A stretch of DNA of 64,000 nt from the NCBI GenBank assembly GCA_037903475.1, contig JBAJFG010000643.1:682001-746000 (forward strand). The letters run 5' to 3'. Under the pieces are notes generated by a model. The model was given only the letters and a program-made list of their open reading frames with translations. It did not search any database and had not been told where the DNA came from. The number at the start of each line of letters is the position of its first letter. Position 1 is the first letter of the stretch. The position numbers were made by a program, and so were the translations under genes. This document shows positions 35,204 to 45,500 of this stretch, in pieces. This DNA is from Ancylostoma caninum. Taxonomy: Eukaryota > Nematoda > Chromadorea > Rhabditida > Ancylostomatidae.

Positions 35204-35590
35204 TTGATCGGCGATGCGCTACGAGTATCCACAATAGGAAGCTCTCGCCTGAACGCGGAACAATGGGATGCACCACTATCGAGTATGACGCGCTTCGCTG
35301 AACAGTCCGCGCTTCAGTTCCTCGTCTTCCTGGAATCGGAGTCGTCTGTGCGCGGGTCTGGAAGCTTTTCGAGACTGGTCAAGCATGCACAGGAATTATC
35401 CCATTATCAGAACATCCCACATAGTCCAAAAATGCCCCTTTTGCCACAGAAACTCGTCCGAACCCCGAAACTACAGCGTGAAGCATTAACAAACCGGGAA
35501 AAGGCTGCCACCCTTGAAACTCTCTCAAAAGCCGATTATACCCCGCAACGTTTGAAGAAAAGTCGCAAAAAACGTTCTTCGGCAAGCTAG
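35204..35590 (+). CDS. uncharacterised open frame, up to 128 codons
   Basis: Open after a TAG at 35199-35201. The first in-frame ATG is at about 35284 (MTRFAEQSALQFLVFLESES). The first half has even, protein-like composition and CpG-rich codons. The last 30 residues are strongly basic (SRKKRSSAS end). The frame contains the dispersed AAACTCGTCCG motif at about 35452, which suggests that the 3' part is repeat-derived. A second frame is open over 35170-35300. No family is recognised. Confidence 0.3.
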   Translation: MIGDALRVSTIGSSRLNAEQWDAPLSSMTRFAEQSALQFLVFLESESSVRGSGSFSRLVKHAQELSHYQNIPHSPKMPLLPQKLVRTPKLQREALTNREKAATLETLSKADYTPQRLKKSRKKRSSAS

Positions 35591-36730
35591 CTAGAAAAAT
35601 GTGCTCTCCGGAGAGTTTTACGAAGTGAGATCCCACAGCTTTACTGGGAAAGTGCACTGCATTTCTCTAACAAAATAGAGGGATTAGGGGCAGGATGTGC
35701 ATGGATGCCGTGCCAGGAAAAATTAGAAGTTTCCTTGGGAAGGCGAGTATTCCACCAAGTTCCTCAGACATGTGGTGAAGTATTTTGCGACCTACTATCC
35801 GAATACATTTGTTAAACGCTATCAGAAGGTCAAAAACTTGCAGGAAATTTGAATTTCCCGCTCTCTCGACGGTTGAATTTACGAGCGCTTTTTCAATGTT
35901 TGCTGCGAAACTTTCATTATCCTAACAGCTTTCATTCATTTGAATAATTATTCAGTATAATGAGTATGTCCAATAAGATATTTTGCTGACAAAGTACGTA
36001 GTCCAAAAACAAATCTTCTTTGATTCAGCAACAAAAAAGTGCCTAAAAAAGACAGAAATTCTCAGGAATTTGCGCCGTATTTAGCCTTTAATCTTCTAAA
36101 GAATCTAACCTTTCTCGTTTTTTTTTCTGGACTATAGCTGAAAAGTTCGGCGAATATCCGTAGAGCCGAAACAAACTAATATTCATGCTTGTTCTTTCTG
36201 TTCTAGTTTTTTTTAAAATTCATTTTTTGTTCATTTTGTTCCTCTATCCATTAGTTGGCGATGCTTGGCGGCTACGAAAAAAAAACTTTTTCCGCCTTGT
36301 GAGGTTGTTCTACTTTAATTCTCAATACGTACGAAAAGGCTTCCCAGTATTCAATTTTTCTGATCTTCCCTGGTCTTGGCAGCCATTTACGGTTCGTTCA
36401 GCGAGCTTCTCCCAGGCCAACGCCCAATATTTTTTATTTAGATTAAAGAAGCTCTTGAAACGCAGAGATCGTCTCGGGACACTTAGTCCGATAGCGTAGC
36501 CTGGGCGTGAATATCTCAAAGACGCCGTGGTGGTGTACCTAGATCTGGTTAACGGTAGACAACAGGGTAGCCAAAGAGTGTCCTTTAATTTGATCAAAAT
36601 TGCTTCATATTAGACCGAAGCATCGCCGAGCTACGCCTTTTCTGTCGTATCGGTTTCTCAGTTTTATTTTAGCTGTCCGTTCTGAAAATTATTACATGCT
36701 GTACTGGTTTATTGGGAGCACCTCGAGTGC
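35591..36730. other. gene-free stretch ending in a LINE-like tail
   Basis: The 104-codon plus frame at 36185-36499 is hydrophobic at its start and has no recognisable domain. The segment 36440-36730 ends in an (AAAT)n-type tail and may be the 3' end of a non-LTR retrotransposon. Confidence 0.3.
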
Positions 36731-36772
36731 ATGAATAAATAAATAGATAAATAAATAAATAAAAATAAGCTT
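36731..36772 (+). repeat. (AAAT)n tract, possible LINE tail
   Basis: ATGAATAAATAAATAGATAA with continuation. Orientation as a 3' tail would be plus. Confidence 0.8.
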
Positions 36773-37394
36773 AGATTTTCTTATTTTGTTGTCTTGTATT
36801 GTGGATTTTCACACAACGAAATGGAGCAATAAATCAGTAAACTCTCAAGGAATGATGGTAAATCATGCCAAAAATCGGTTCGGTTTTTTTGTTGGAAAAA
36901 CATGAGGTCGTCAAAGAAGCAGGAATTGGATAATCGTTGACCATGAATAAAAAAGCTCGTAATTTCTAGTTTCTTCCCTCTTGTTTAGTGATTTTTAGTA
37001 GCTAGATGGCACAAATTTGTGTCAAGAAAAAACAAATAAATAAATTGATAAGCTAGTTAGTCAGCTACAACGAATCTCTACCGGTGATGGCCACTCTTCA
37101 AACTGCAGGAAAACATGAGAATAACTCTAAAAAAGCGATAAAAACAGCTGCAGCATGTCAGCAAAGAGTGTTCGGCAGACGCTCAGCAACTGTTTTCCGT
37201 TTGGCAAGCAGTCGTCAAGTTAAAATCAGGAAATTCGTAGTGACACATAGATGAGTGGAGGTCAACGAGCTTCCGGAGCCAAACCAGAAATCCCAGAAAT
37301 CACACCGAAGCGCCTGATTGCAAAGTGATTACGGGAAAAACGATGTGACGTCGCTGGAAACTAAGCTTAAAAAATCAGAGAGGAGTAATCTCAC

Positions 37395-37515
37395 CGGATG
37401 GGTTGCTGTAAACAGTTCACACAGGTTAATAATCTCGTCGATGGAAAACAAGCCATCCGTGCGAACAGCTGATGACGACGGCTGGTGCCGCCATCCCAGG
37501 CGACCTTTGAGATCT
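37395..37515 (-). CDS. candidate internal exon of an uncharacterised gene
   Basis: A clean acceptor (TTTGTGCTTTCAG, ending 37516) and donor (CATCCG|GTGAGA, intron from 37394) frame 121 nt that is open as one nucleotide plus 40 codons. The peptide includes DLKGRLGWRHQPSSSAVRTD and then GLFSIDEIINLCELFTATHP, which is well mixed and amphipathic. It ends in phase 0. No family is recognised. One other frame is also open over the exon. Confidence 0.5.
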
Positions 37516-37827
37516 CTGAAAGCACAAATTGCGTTAATCAGGAGAGAAAAATGAATTATCCTTTAGTAAGACGCGACTGGAGAAAAATAGAGGCTATAGA
37601 CGAAAAAACACATGAATCAGAGGAAGAGAATGGCGAAATCAATAGATTAAAAGTGGAGGAAGAGCATTTCTTTGCGATGAGATAGCTCAGAAATCGAATC
37701 AGAAGACGTTCACATTGGTGCAGAGAAGAAAAGTGATGGCAAAAATATGCAAAGAAAGGGAATAGAAGAGAGTGAAAGGATCTGAGAACATTATAGGTAC
37801 ATAATTCTTGAAAAAATTTGATTCAGG

Positions 37828-37863
37828 ATTCATTCATTCATTCATTCATTCATTCATTCATTC
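37828..37863 (+). repeat. (ATTC)n microsatellite at the truncated 5' end of a LINE
   Basis: About nine ATTC units immediately before reverse-transcriptase coding sequence. Confidence 0.95.
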
Positions 37864-38833
37864 GAGTTGGAAACTCTTTCTCCAAAAATCACCTCTATCT
37901 AAGTGGTGTACCACAAGGAGGAGTTCTTTCTCCACTACTGTTCGTTGTCCACACTGCTGATTTGCCTTCCTTAATTAAGATCATCACGGAGATTTCGGTT
38001 AAGATGTTTGCTGACAACATTAAAATCTATGCCAGTAATAGTGTAGACAATGCTGGAATGATGCATTCACTGTTGTCAGAATCCATTGAGCGAATGGTTA
38101 GATGGTCGAATGATAATGAACTGCCTTTGAATTTGCAAAAAACCGCTGTTCTACATCTAGAAAAATACTCGCTAAAGACCACATAGTGGATGGCATACCC
38201 TTAGTATGTAAGGAAGTGGTAAAAGATCATGGAGTTCTTATTGATCATAAGCTGAGGTTTTCTGAACACATTGAAGCCAGAAGCTGAAGCAGAAGCAAGC
38301 TTTTCTTTTTATTTCGCAATGTTTGCACTAATGATCCAAAAATATTAGTCGGCCTTTTCTAATCCTATGTATTGCCACAGTTAGAATACTGCACCAAAGT
38401 TTGGAAGCCTCATCTTAAAAAGCAGTGAGAAAAAATTGAAAAAGCACAGAGAACGTCCACACGCATTCTGTTTTATAAGGCTTTTCCGAATTCAGACTAA
38501 AATAATTCGTTGTCATCTCATGACAAAAGACTTAGTTGTCTTAAGTTGCGCAGTTTAAAGTATAAAAGATTGATCAGTGACGTCAGCTTTGTTTTCCGTG
38601 TAATACGACTTGAAGTTAAACTCAAACCCAGCAAATATTGGGTTTTTAGACCTACTGGCGGGAGGATAGGCAGCTTCCTCTTCATCGTCATAGGATGAAA
38701 AACCCAGAATGTTCTTCTTACTTCGCTAATTCATTCTTTCCTAGGATGGCTAAAAACTCTACCTACTGAATTACTGCGGTCAAGGACTGGTATAGCGTTT
38801 GATAGAGCCCTGCGGAAGATCGATCTTTAGGAT
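37864..38833 (+). pseudogene. CR1-like non-LTR retrotransposon reverse transcriptase, 5'-truncated and decayed
   Basis: Reverse transcriptase copies LINE RNA into DNA at the target site. The frame from 37864 shows the palm motif LSGVPQGGVLSPLLF and, 30 residues later, KMFADNIKIY, which is the F/YADD active-site box with the second Asp changed to Asn. After a stop near 38187 and at least one frameshift, further blocks match the C-terminal half of CR1-type RTs: DHGVLIDHKLRFSEHIEA, SYVLPQLEYCTKVWKPHLKK, KRLSCLKLRSLKYKRLISD. Several in-frame stops occur. The endonuclease and N-terminal RT are absent. It is non-functional. Confidence 0.85.
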
Positions 38834-39310
38834 ATGCCTATGTTACAAGATGCCTAATCCTTCACTGTGGCACCCGGATCCATGTCTATCTTGCACTCAT
38901 ATTTTTCTTGGTTTCTTAGCGACATGGATACCTGATTCCGCTACTAGCCCTACATTAAAAATTCAGTTTTCTTGTTGTTTCTCAAAATGTGGCGGGTAGT
39001 CGTTCAAGGAGAAGGTTGATGAACCCTGTTCCTTGGGGTCCCCCCATTCCGTTCGCCCAGGGTCCCGGCTGAATTCGTTCTTCACGGGTTGAGTTGGCAG
39101 TCCAAGCTTTGGTAGTAGTAGTCCATCAACTACGTTCAGGATATGGGAACAGGATCTCGGAGTGGACTTTTTCACCTCCGGAGAAGGAGAACGACTCGTT
39201 GACCAGTCACGGATTGGGACAAATCTTCACTGTATTACAAGAGTAGATGCAGATGAAGCTATTCCGCCTATGTTTTAGTGTTCAACTGTTTTGTGCATCC
39301 TGAGTGTAAT
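38834..39310 (+). other. probable 3' region of a LINE or an adjacent element
   Basis: Lies between the RT remnant and the A/T-rich simple tail. No frame of its own is supported. TCCTGAGTGTAATAAATGAA just before the tail looks like a 3' end with a polyadenylation-like signal. Confidence 0.4.
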
Positions 39311-39413
39311 AAATGAATAAAAATAAAAATAAATATAAACAGATAAATAAATAAATAAATTCGTTCATTCGTTCACCCATTCATTCACTCATCTATTCAT
39401 TCATTCAAAAAGC
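39311..39413 (+). repeat. compound (AAAT)n / (ATTC)n tract
   Basis: Runs of AAATAAATA change at about 39360 to TTCATTC units. The first half is consistent with a LINE tail. Confidence 0.85.
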
Positions 39414-39657
39414 AGTCATTCAATCACGCACTATGCTTCCCAGAGAAGTAAAAAACAAGTGTGGAGAAATAAGGAAAAGACGTACAGGTTACGAATTAGT
39501 AGATAAGAGGGAGAATATGGAGACCTCACTAGGTTCAGAAAGACTTCACTCTCATAGGTTTAGAAAGCGATGGACCTAAGGACCAGTAAAGAGCAACTAC
39601 CAAACAACGACGTTTAAAGGGTTAAGAATCAGGCACTCTAGAAATTTTTCTTCACCT

Positions 39658-39667
39658 CCCCCCCCCC
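39658..39667. repeat. poly-C tract (10 bp)
   Basis: Ten consecutive C. Confidence 0.95.
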
Positions 39668-39748
39668 ACATTGAGATGAAAAGCAATGAAATGTCCATTA
39701 CGCTTCGTTGGCTAAGAAAATAGAGATCTCCACCTTCTGAAGAGTGGA

Positions 39749-40050
39749 CGTGTCGTGAATGACGCCAGAGCTAATGACGACATGCGAACTTAGGCCTTTT
39801 GTGACTAGCATAGTACTTCGAGTAGCGTAGTGCGATTATCCCAGAATAGTAACAAGTTCGGGAACAAAGCTATAGCACTTTCATTCATATCCTTTATTCA
39901 GTACACTATTAAAAGTCCCTAAGTTTAACATAGAGAGTTGTGCAGGTGAGATAAATTCATAATTGTTTGGGTGAACACGTTGTAAATGACGCCAGAGTAA
40001 ATGACGACATGCGAACTCACACCTTTTGTGGGCAGTTAGTGAGTGTGAGT
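39749..40050. repeat. direct repeat pair of about 50 bp, 233 bp apart
   Basis: GAATGACGCCAGAGCTAATG then ACGACATGCGAACTTAGGCC at about 39757 recurs at about 39985 as AAATGACGCCAGAGTAAATG then ACGACATGCGAACTCACACC. Both copies are followed by TTTTGTG. The unit between them looks unique. Confidence 0.8.
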
Positions 40051-40381
40051 ATAATCGAAAGTGGAATTTTCATTGTAGATCTGAACTGCGATGCAGAAAA
40101 TCTCCACTTGAGAAGTGGCAAAATTTCTAGAGAATAATTTATATAATTATGTCTACAAATTATGTTCAAATTGGTATTTTTACTGTTTTTGGTTTCCGTC
40201 CCGATCCCCAAAGCGGCGGAGACCTCATTTTTTACAACTCGCCCCTCTCCACCCACTTTATGCGTGCGTCACTGTGATCCAGTATATGTAGTAGGCTGCT
40301 AAGAAAGTCTTGAGCCGTGTGACAGCCGCTTCTTCTGATTTGTTTTGTTATTCAGCATACAATAAAACTTACTGAACAATA

Positions 40382-40582
40382 CAGTGCGTTTCATAGATAT
40401 GTAGATAACATAAATAACATATGTAGACAACATAAATACATAAATATTTAAATAACTTCAGCATTATGATGCAAGCTCCATTTTTCTTGTCTGAGGGGAT
40501 GGGCTCGAGCTAAATTCCTCCACTCATATGGCTTTTCAAACTTATAAACTTTAGGGTGCCTACATATTTATGAAACGCACTG
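40382..40582. mobile_element. 201-bp Tc1-type MITE nested in the mariner
   Basis: Inverted repeats of at least 23 bp begin CAGTGCGTTTCATA at each end, with one mismatch. TA flanks both sides (40380-40381 and 40583-40584). The CAGT start and TA duplication are Tc1-like. There is no coding capacity, so it would be mobilised by a transposase in trans. It sits just past the recognisable 3' end of the mariner transposase. Confidence 0.88.
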
Positions 40583-40639
40583 TATAAAAACCATGAATTC
40601 TTTGAAATATGAAACCATACTAAGCCACTGCCGTGTTCT

Positions 40640-41180
40640 ACCTAAAGGGCAGGTCAGCGGTCCCCTTCCCCCAGAACTGAGGAGATTGGGAGTCAAAGAA
40701 ATCGCTGACCACCCTTTCAACATCGTCAACTTTGGTGAATTTTTTTCCTAGCTTGAAATGCCTTAGGGGAGAGAAATAAGTGGTAGTCAGAAAGGGCAAT
40801 GTCAGAAGGACAGGGTGGGTGGGGAGCCGTGACCCAGCCCAGCTCTTCCAATTTTTCACTGGAGTCTTTAGCTAATGTGGACCTAGCGTCATCATAGTAT
40901 ACAAGAAACGCGTCTCGGCCGTTTTTCTCGAAAAGCATCCGCGACTTTCTGGAGGTGATTGGCGTAAATGCTAGCGGTGAGTGTGCGTGTTTGCGGAAGC
41001 AGCTCGTAATACAACATTCCTCGCGAATTCCAGATGTAGCAAAGGAAACACTTGTTTGGGTGGGGGTACGATTCGGCGGATCTTCTCCCAGACAGAGCCA
41101 CATGGCACGATGCACGTTAGAATCGTAAAGGACCCAACTGTCATGTCCAGAAATCAGGTTTCCCAGAAACTCCTTTCGGT
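40640..41180 (-). pseudogene. mariner transposase catalytic domain remnant
   Basis: The enzyme would cut and rejoin the element's ends using a D,D34D triad. Seen across three frames: ISGHDSWVLYDSN, where the first catalytic Asp of the usual TGDEKW box is His; YIWNSRGMLYYELLPQTRTL; then YYDDARS...SDYHLF. The second and third Asp are separated by exactly 34 residues. The motif EELGWVTAPHPP precedes DYHLF as in mariners. The C-terminus (KLGKKFTKVDDVERVVSDFF) is in yet another frame. The N-terminal DNA-binding helix-turn-helix domains are absent. Frameshifts and the lost Asp make it inactive. Confidence 0.9.
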
Positions 41181-41763
41181 GTGGGCAGAGCAGAAAAACT
41201 GTTTATCGCTCTGAGGACCTCTTGTGGAATTGACATAGTAATTAGAGTTAGGGAAGGCAATTCGTTTATATATGCCTATTATGGAGAAGCCCCGAGATTG
41301 CCTATAACTACCACATCGTAGATCATGGGTACCTTTAAGTAATCAAAAGATCTGGAACTTTCAAAAAAAATTGGCTCAAGACTTTCTCACCATCCTAATA
41401 TGTATAACAGTTCCCCAATGTAAGAGGAAGACGGAGACCATTAGAGTGAGAGCCTACGAAGAATGAATGTATTCATTGGGGTGGGAAGGGAAGTGCATAT
41501 ATTTTCGGTGATGCTGAGACAACCTCGATTACTACTTTTACTATTACTAATTTATTACTTTATTATTACTAATTACTTATAATTAATTACTCATACTGAT
41601 TACTTCCGATTACTAATTTACTTTCAGTGAGAACACAAACAGACCAACAAGGAGAAAAATAGAATTTCCAGGTCATTTGTCTCTAGTAAAGGTTGGTTCT
41701 GCTTCGATTAAAGCGACGTGCTTCCCTCTAGGACTCCATAACTTCTGGATATTCCCGAAAGAA

Positions 41764-41815
41764 TGTTTCTAATATCTACGGAAAAATCTTTTTCTAATAT
41801 CTTTTTCTAATATCT
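41764..41815 (+). repeat. short tandem repeat, TTTCTAATATCT three times
   Basis: TTTCTAATATCT occurs at about 41766, 41791 and 41804. Confidence 0.75.
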
Positions 41816-42487
41816 CGTCGTTGCAAAACTAGACTTTCCAACGAGAATCCCCGATTATTCCTGAGCATCTTTCGGTATGTCCACTTCAGCCAAATTCAGT
41901 CTTTGAGAACAATATTGGCGAGAGACAAAGCGCAAAAACCGCTTCCATTCATGGAAAAATATCTAATTACGGGTGGATTTTAGCAAGTCTCCCCAATTGA
42001 ATTGTAACTTGAGGCGGTTCCTTTTTATATACTTTGGCAGAGTGAATCATGTCACACTTTATCCATTCTGGGACTACCAGTGTAAATTAACTTGTCACGG
42101 AAGCAGTAAAAAACTGCAGTGGTTGCGCTTTCCAGACAGAACTGTGATCGCCGGAAATGCCAACGAGGAAGTGGCAAATGTCATGGGATATAGCTGGCAT
42201 ATGTAGCTGACCGGATACGTTTCCATTTTGGGAGTGCAGGCCACCTGAGTGGAACTTTGCTGCCTCACACCTTTACCTTCGGGAAATGGGTCAGCAATGG
42301 GTAGGTAAAGATAAGAATGTACAGGTAGGTATGTTAATTCGGGTTTTCAGATCTTTGACAGGGTAAAGGAGAACGGACTACCCTTCATTTTCGGTTGCGA
42401 TCGCGATAACAATTCTATGCATCTATAAACGAGTAATTTGTCAGTTTTTTTGCCTAGAAACCAGTAATTTATTAGTTTTCTTAGCAG

Positions 42488-42508
42488 TTATATATATATA
42501 TATATATT
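42488..42508. repeat. (TA)n microsatellite
   Basis: Ten TA units. Confidence 0.95.
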
Positions 42509-45500
42509 AAATCTGTACATAGTAGGTGGAATAGGTGGCTGAGTTCCTTATTTATACATTGAACACTTGCATAATTATCTTACAACTTAGACTTTCACGG
42601 ATCTATTGCGACTTTTTTCTGCTTAGTTGAAAATAGAATTTTTTTATGAATTTACGCATTTCTGGAACTTTTTTGAGCAAAATAAAATATGTTCGAGATA
42701 TTTTCCTTAATGCAATGAATCAACTACGAGCCAATAACCGAAAATAGATGAATATTTGTAAAGAAACACTAGTAAGTAAAGTTCTTTTACCCTGGCAGTG
42801 TTCATAAACCCTGCCAGTCTCATGCTTGTTCAACTTCCGAAAGCACTTCAAAGACGTCAACACAGCCCAGTCTTCCGTGTTGGGAAAATTGAGAAGCTGG
42901 TGAAATTAGTCGTTTTTTACCCTATGTGGGTAACAAGATCCATGACGCGTTCATGATTGGTTCTCCTTTGAATAGGGTAGGCACCGAAGCTTTCCAGATG
43001 CTGTTCTTAGGCTCAGGGCAAAAAAAAAAACCAAAGCCGATTGAATTATGTAGAGTATAAAAAAATTTAACAATAAATGTGGAATCTTCCTTTAACTGCA
43101 AGATCTTCCAGCTGTTCTGCGCTCACTTGTATGTATCCAAAGAAAGGTGAGCAAATATATAACTAAATGACAAATCCACAATTCCTTGAGTTGCATCCCT
43201 TAACCTCTTCCAGCGCACGTAAATATCCAGGAGCCATTTTCCATGCTCACTATTGCTAACATAAAACGCATCCATAGAGATGGAAAGAGGCATGTAAAAT
43301 TTATGACATCGTGCAAGGACTACACGCCGATGTACCTTGGTACATTCATAGATCATACCACAAAGCAGTAATATAACTGGATGTAAAATACCAAAAATAT
43401 ATAAAAGTAAAATGAATTGAGCGTGGAGCTAGAAAACGCAAAAAGCAAAAGCTAGAAAAGATACCGTGCAAAAATTCATCACTGATCCTCTGAAGAAAAT
43501 CCCAGAAAGTGCAAATATGTATGTATAAATTGCTGCTAATTATGCGGCTAATTAGTGGAAAGATTTTTCTAACAATTATGTAAGAGGTGGAAGACAAGGA
43601 TGATATGAATAGAAATAAAAAGGGCATAACAAGGATAGTGCTGGTAAAAGTAGTCCTGAAAATGGCCTTCATGCAGAGTAGGATAGCGTTCACTGCTCAG
43701 GAAAGGTCACACCAAACTAATTATTCGACTGAATATTCAATCAGTTTAGTAGTGTATTTTGGGGAAATTTGACTATTTAATCCCTTTCTCCACAAAGGAA
43801 TGAGACTCCTGAGTGCTATGTAGTTTAGTAAGTATTACTGTGAACTGATAATGTCCAGTAAATACTCTAATGCTGTAAGTATTCAGTTCGGTGTATATAT
43901 AGTAAAATGATAGTGAAATGTAAAATAAGGCATGAAATATGTATTATGCATGAAGATGTAAGTAAAAAGCACTACAACTAACAAATGTACTAAAATATAG
44001 AATATGACAGTAAATATTAGTGTAAAGGTATGTAAGGTATGCAGTGAGTAATGATAGTAACAATAGTACAATAGCAATGTAGTAATGCAGAAAAAAATTC
44101 GGTCCAAAGGGCGGTGATATAATGTTATAGTTTGTTTCAAACGCGACGATAGTTGAGAGTACGTGGGTACAATCATTTCTCGTCTCCCTCTCCAATTGCT
44201 GCATAATTTTCCGTTTTCTCTTTATCTCTGGTGTCTGTCCAACTATCAGTCCTACTGAGTCAGACAATAGCATCAAGTTTAAATTTTTCACCAAAATAGC
44301 ACATTTAGTAGAGGTGCTGGTCATTTTTTTTGTTTTGTTCTCACAGATCTAAGGCATCAACCAAATCATCAGAAACTGCAGAGTCTCAAGGAGTGACAAA
44401 TTTGCTTGAAAATCTAATTCTACTAGTATAGACTGCTAAATTTTTGTGGTGAAAAGATACTTACTGCCTGAAAGAAAAGTTATCTAGCCTCTACTCACCA
44501 TAGTTATATCAAGGAAATCCTTCATATTTTGGAAGATTTAGTCTTCTACCTAATTAAAAAAAACGAACTAGTTCGACTAACTCTCAGAATGGCTTGTAAT
44601 TCAGCTTTTTTTCGTGTGGTTAGGTGGACATTTACTAAAGGCCTAAAGTTTAGGCGACCTTGATGAAAGGCACGGAAGTGGTGTGGAAGTTCAAATTCTC
44701 GTTCTTAACCACCAAATTTTTCCTCCCTTCTGGCTAGTTCGGCATCGTTCTGGACTCACCAAAGAGAGCCATTCTTTTGGGCAAGACGAATCAACTTTTG
44801 GAATTTGTATGTACGTACCGATGCAGACTCCCTCCGCGATTGACTGAGTGTCACTGTGCAGCATAGATGGTATATGGGTGCGATTATCGCGTCAATCTAC
44901 AATGTGCATAGTGATAGGAAGGGGAGAAAGTCATTCCTGATAAACAAACCTTCGTTGGGTTGTTCATATTTGGATTCTGTGCAGGAATGTAGAGCGCTTC
45001 TAATTTCTTCTTTGTTCTGATATAAACGCCCATATTGCTCTTCAATATTGTACGCATCACATCAAATTCATTACCTTCGCGCTGCTCGTGCTTGTGCTTT
45101 CTGAGAGGATATATTAGACTTCTACAGTGCCGACTAGCCAAATGTTTTTTTTGACGCGAATGCTGAGCATTCTACCAGTTTCTCCGATATATAGCACCAC
45201 ACAGTTCAAGCATGTTAGTTGTTAAATTACTCCTGCCTTCGAACAATCTCTGGTTTTGCCACGTGGATAGACTGCAATCGGTTGGCATGCGCTGCTGTCG
45301 CATCGTACAAAAACTATTGTAGGACGTGCATAAGACAACAATTGGGTTACCTTTATCTTAATTCTCATTCCTTATCTTTATCCTTATCACGTGAACTCAG
45401 TGGTGCTCACTCACAATAACAGCCAGATAAGGGGATACACCTAACAGCTGCGGCATAAAATAATGTGAAAAAACGAACATAGAAAGATTAAATGAACTAA

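Larger units (their letters stand above)
40291..41398 (-). mobile_element. mariner-family DNA transposon, decayed
   Basis: The terminal inverted repeats read GTAGGCTGCTAAGAAAGTCT (left) and, complemented, TTAGGATGGTGAGAAAGTCT (right), both followed by TGAGCC. The element is flanked by TA at 40289-40290 and 41399-41400, the target duplication of Tc1/mariner elements. Length is 1108 bp, of which 203 bp are a nested insertion with its TA duplication. Intact mariners are about 1.3 kb, so roughly 400 bp of the 5' coding part is missing. Confidence 0.9.

Noticed and set aside
36185..36499. Small membrane protein
   Set aside because: Only the first 25 residues are hydrophobic, from a T-rich run. 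It sits in what looks like the 3' part of a LINE-like element.
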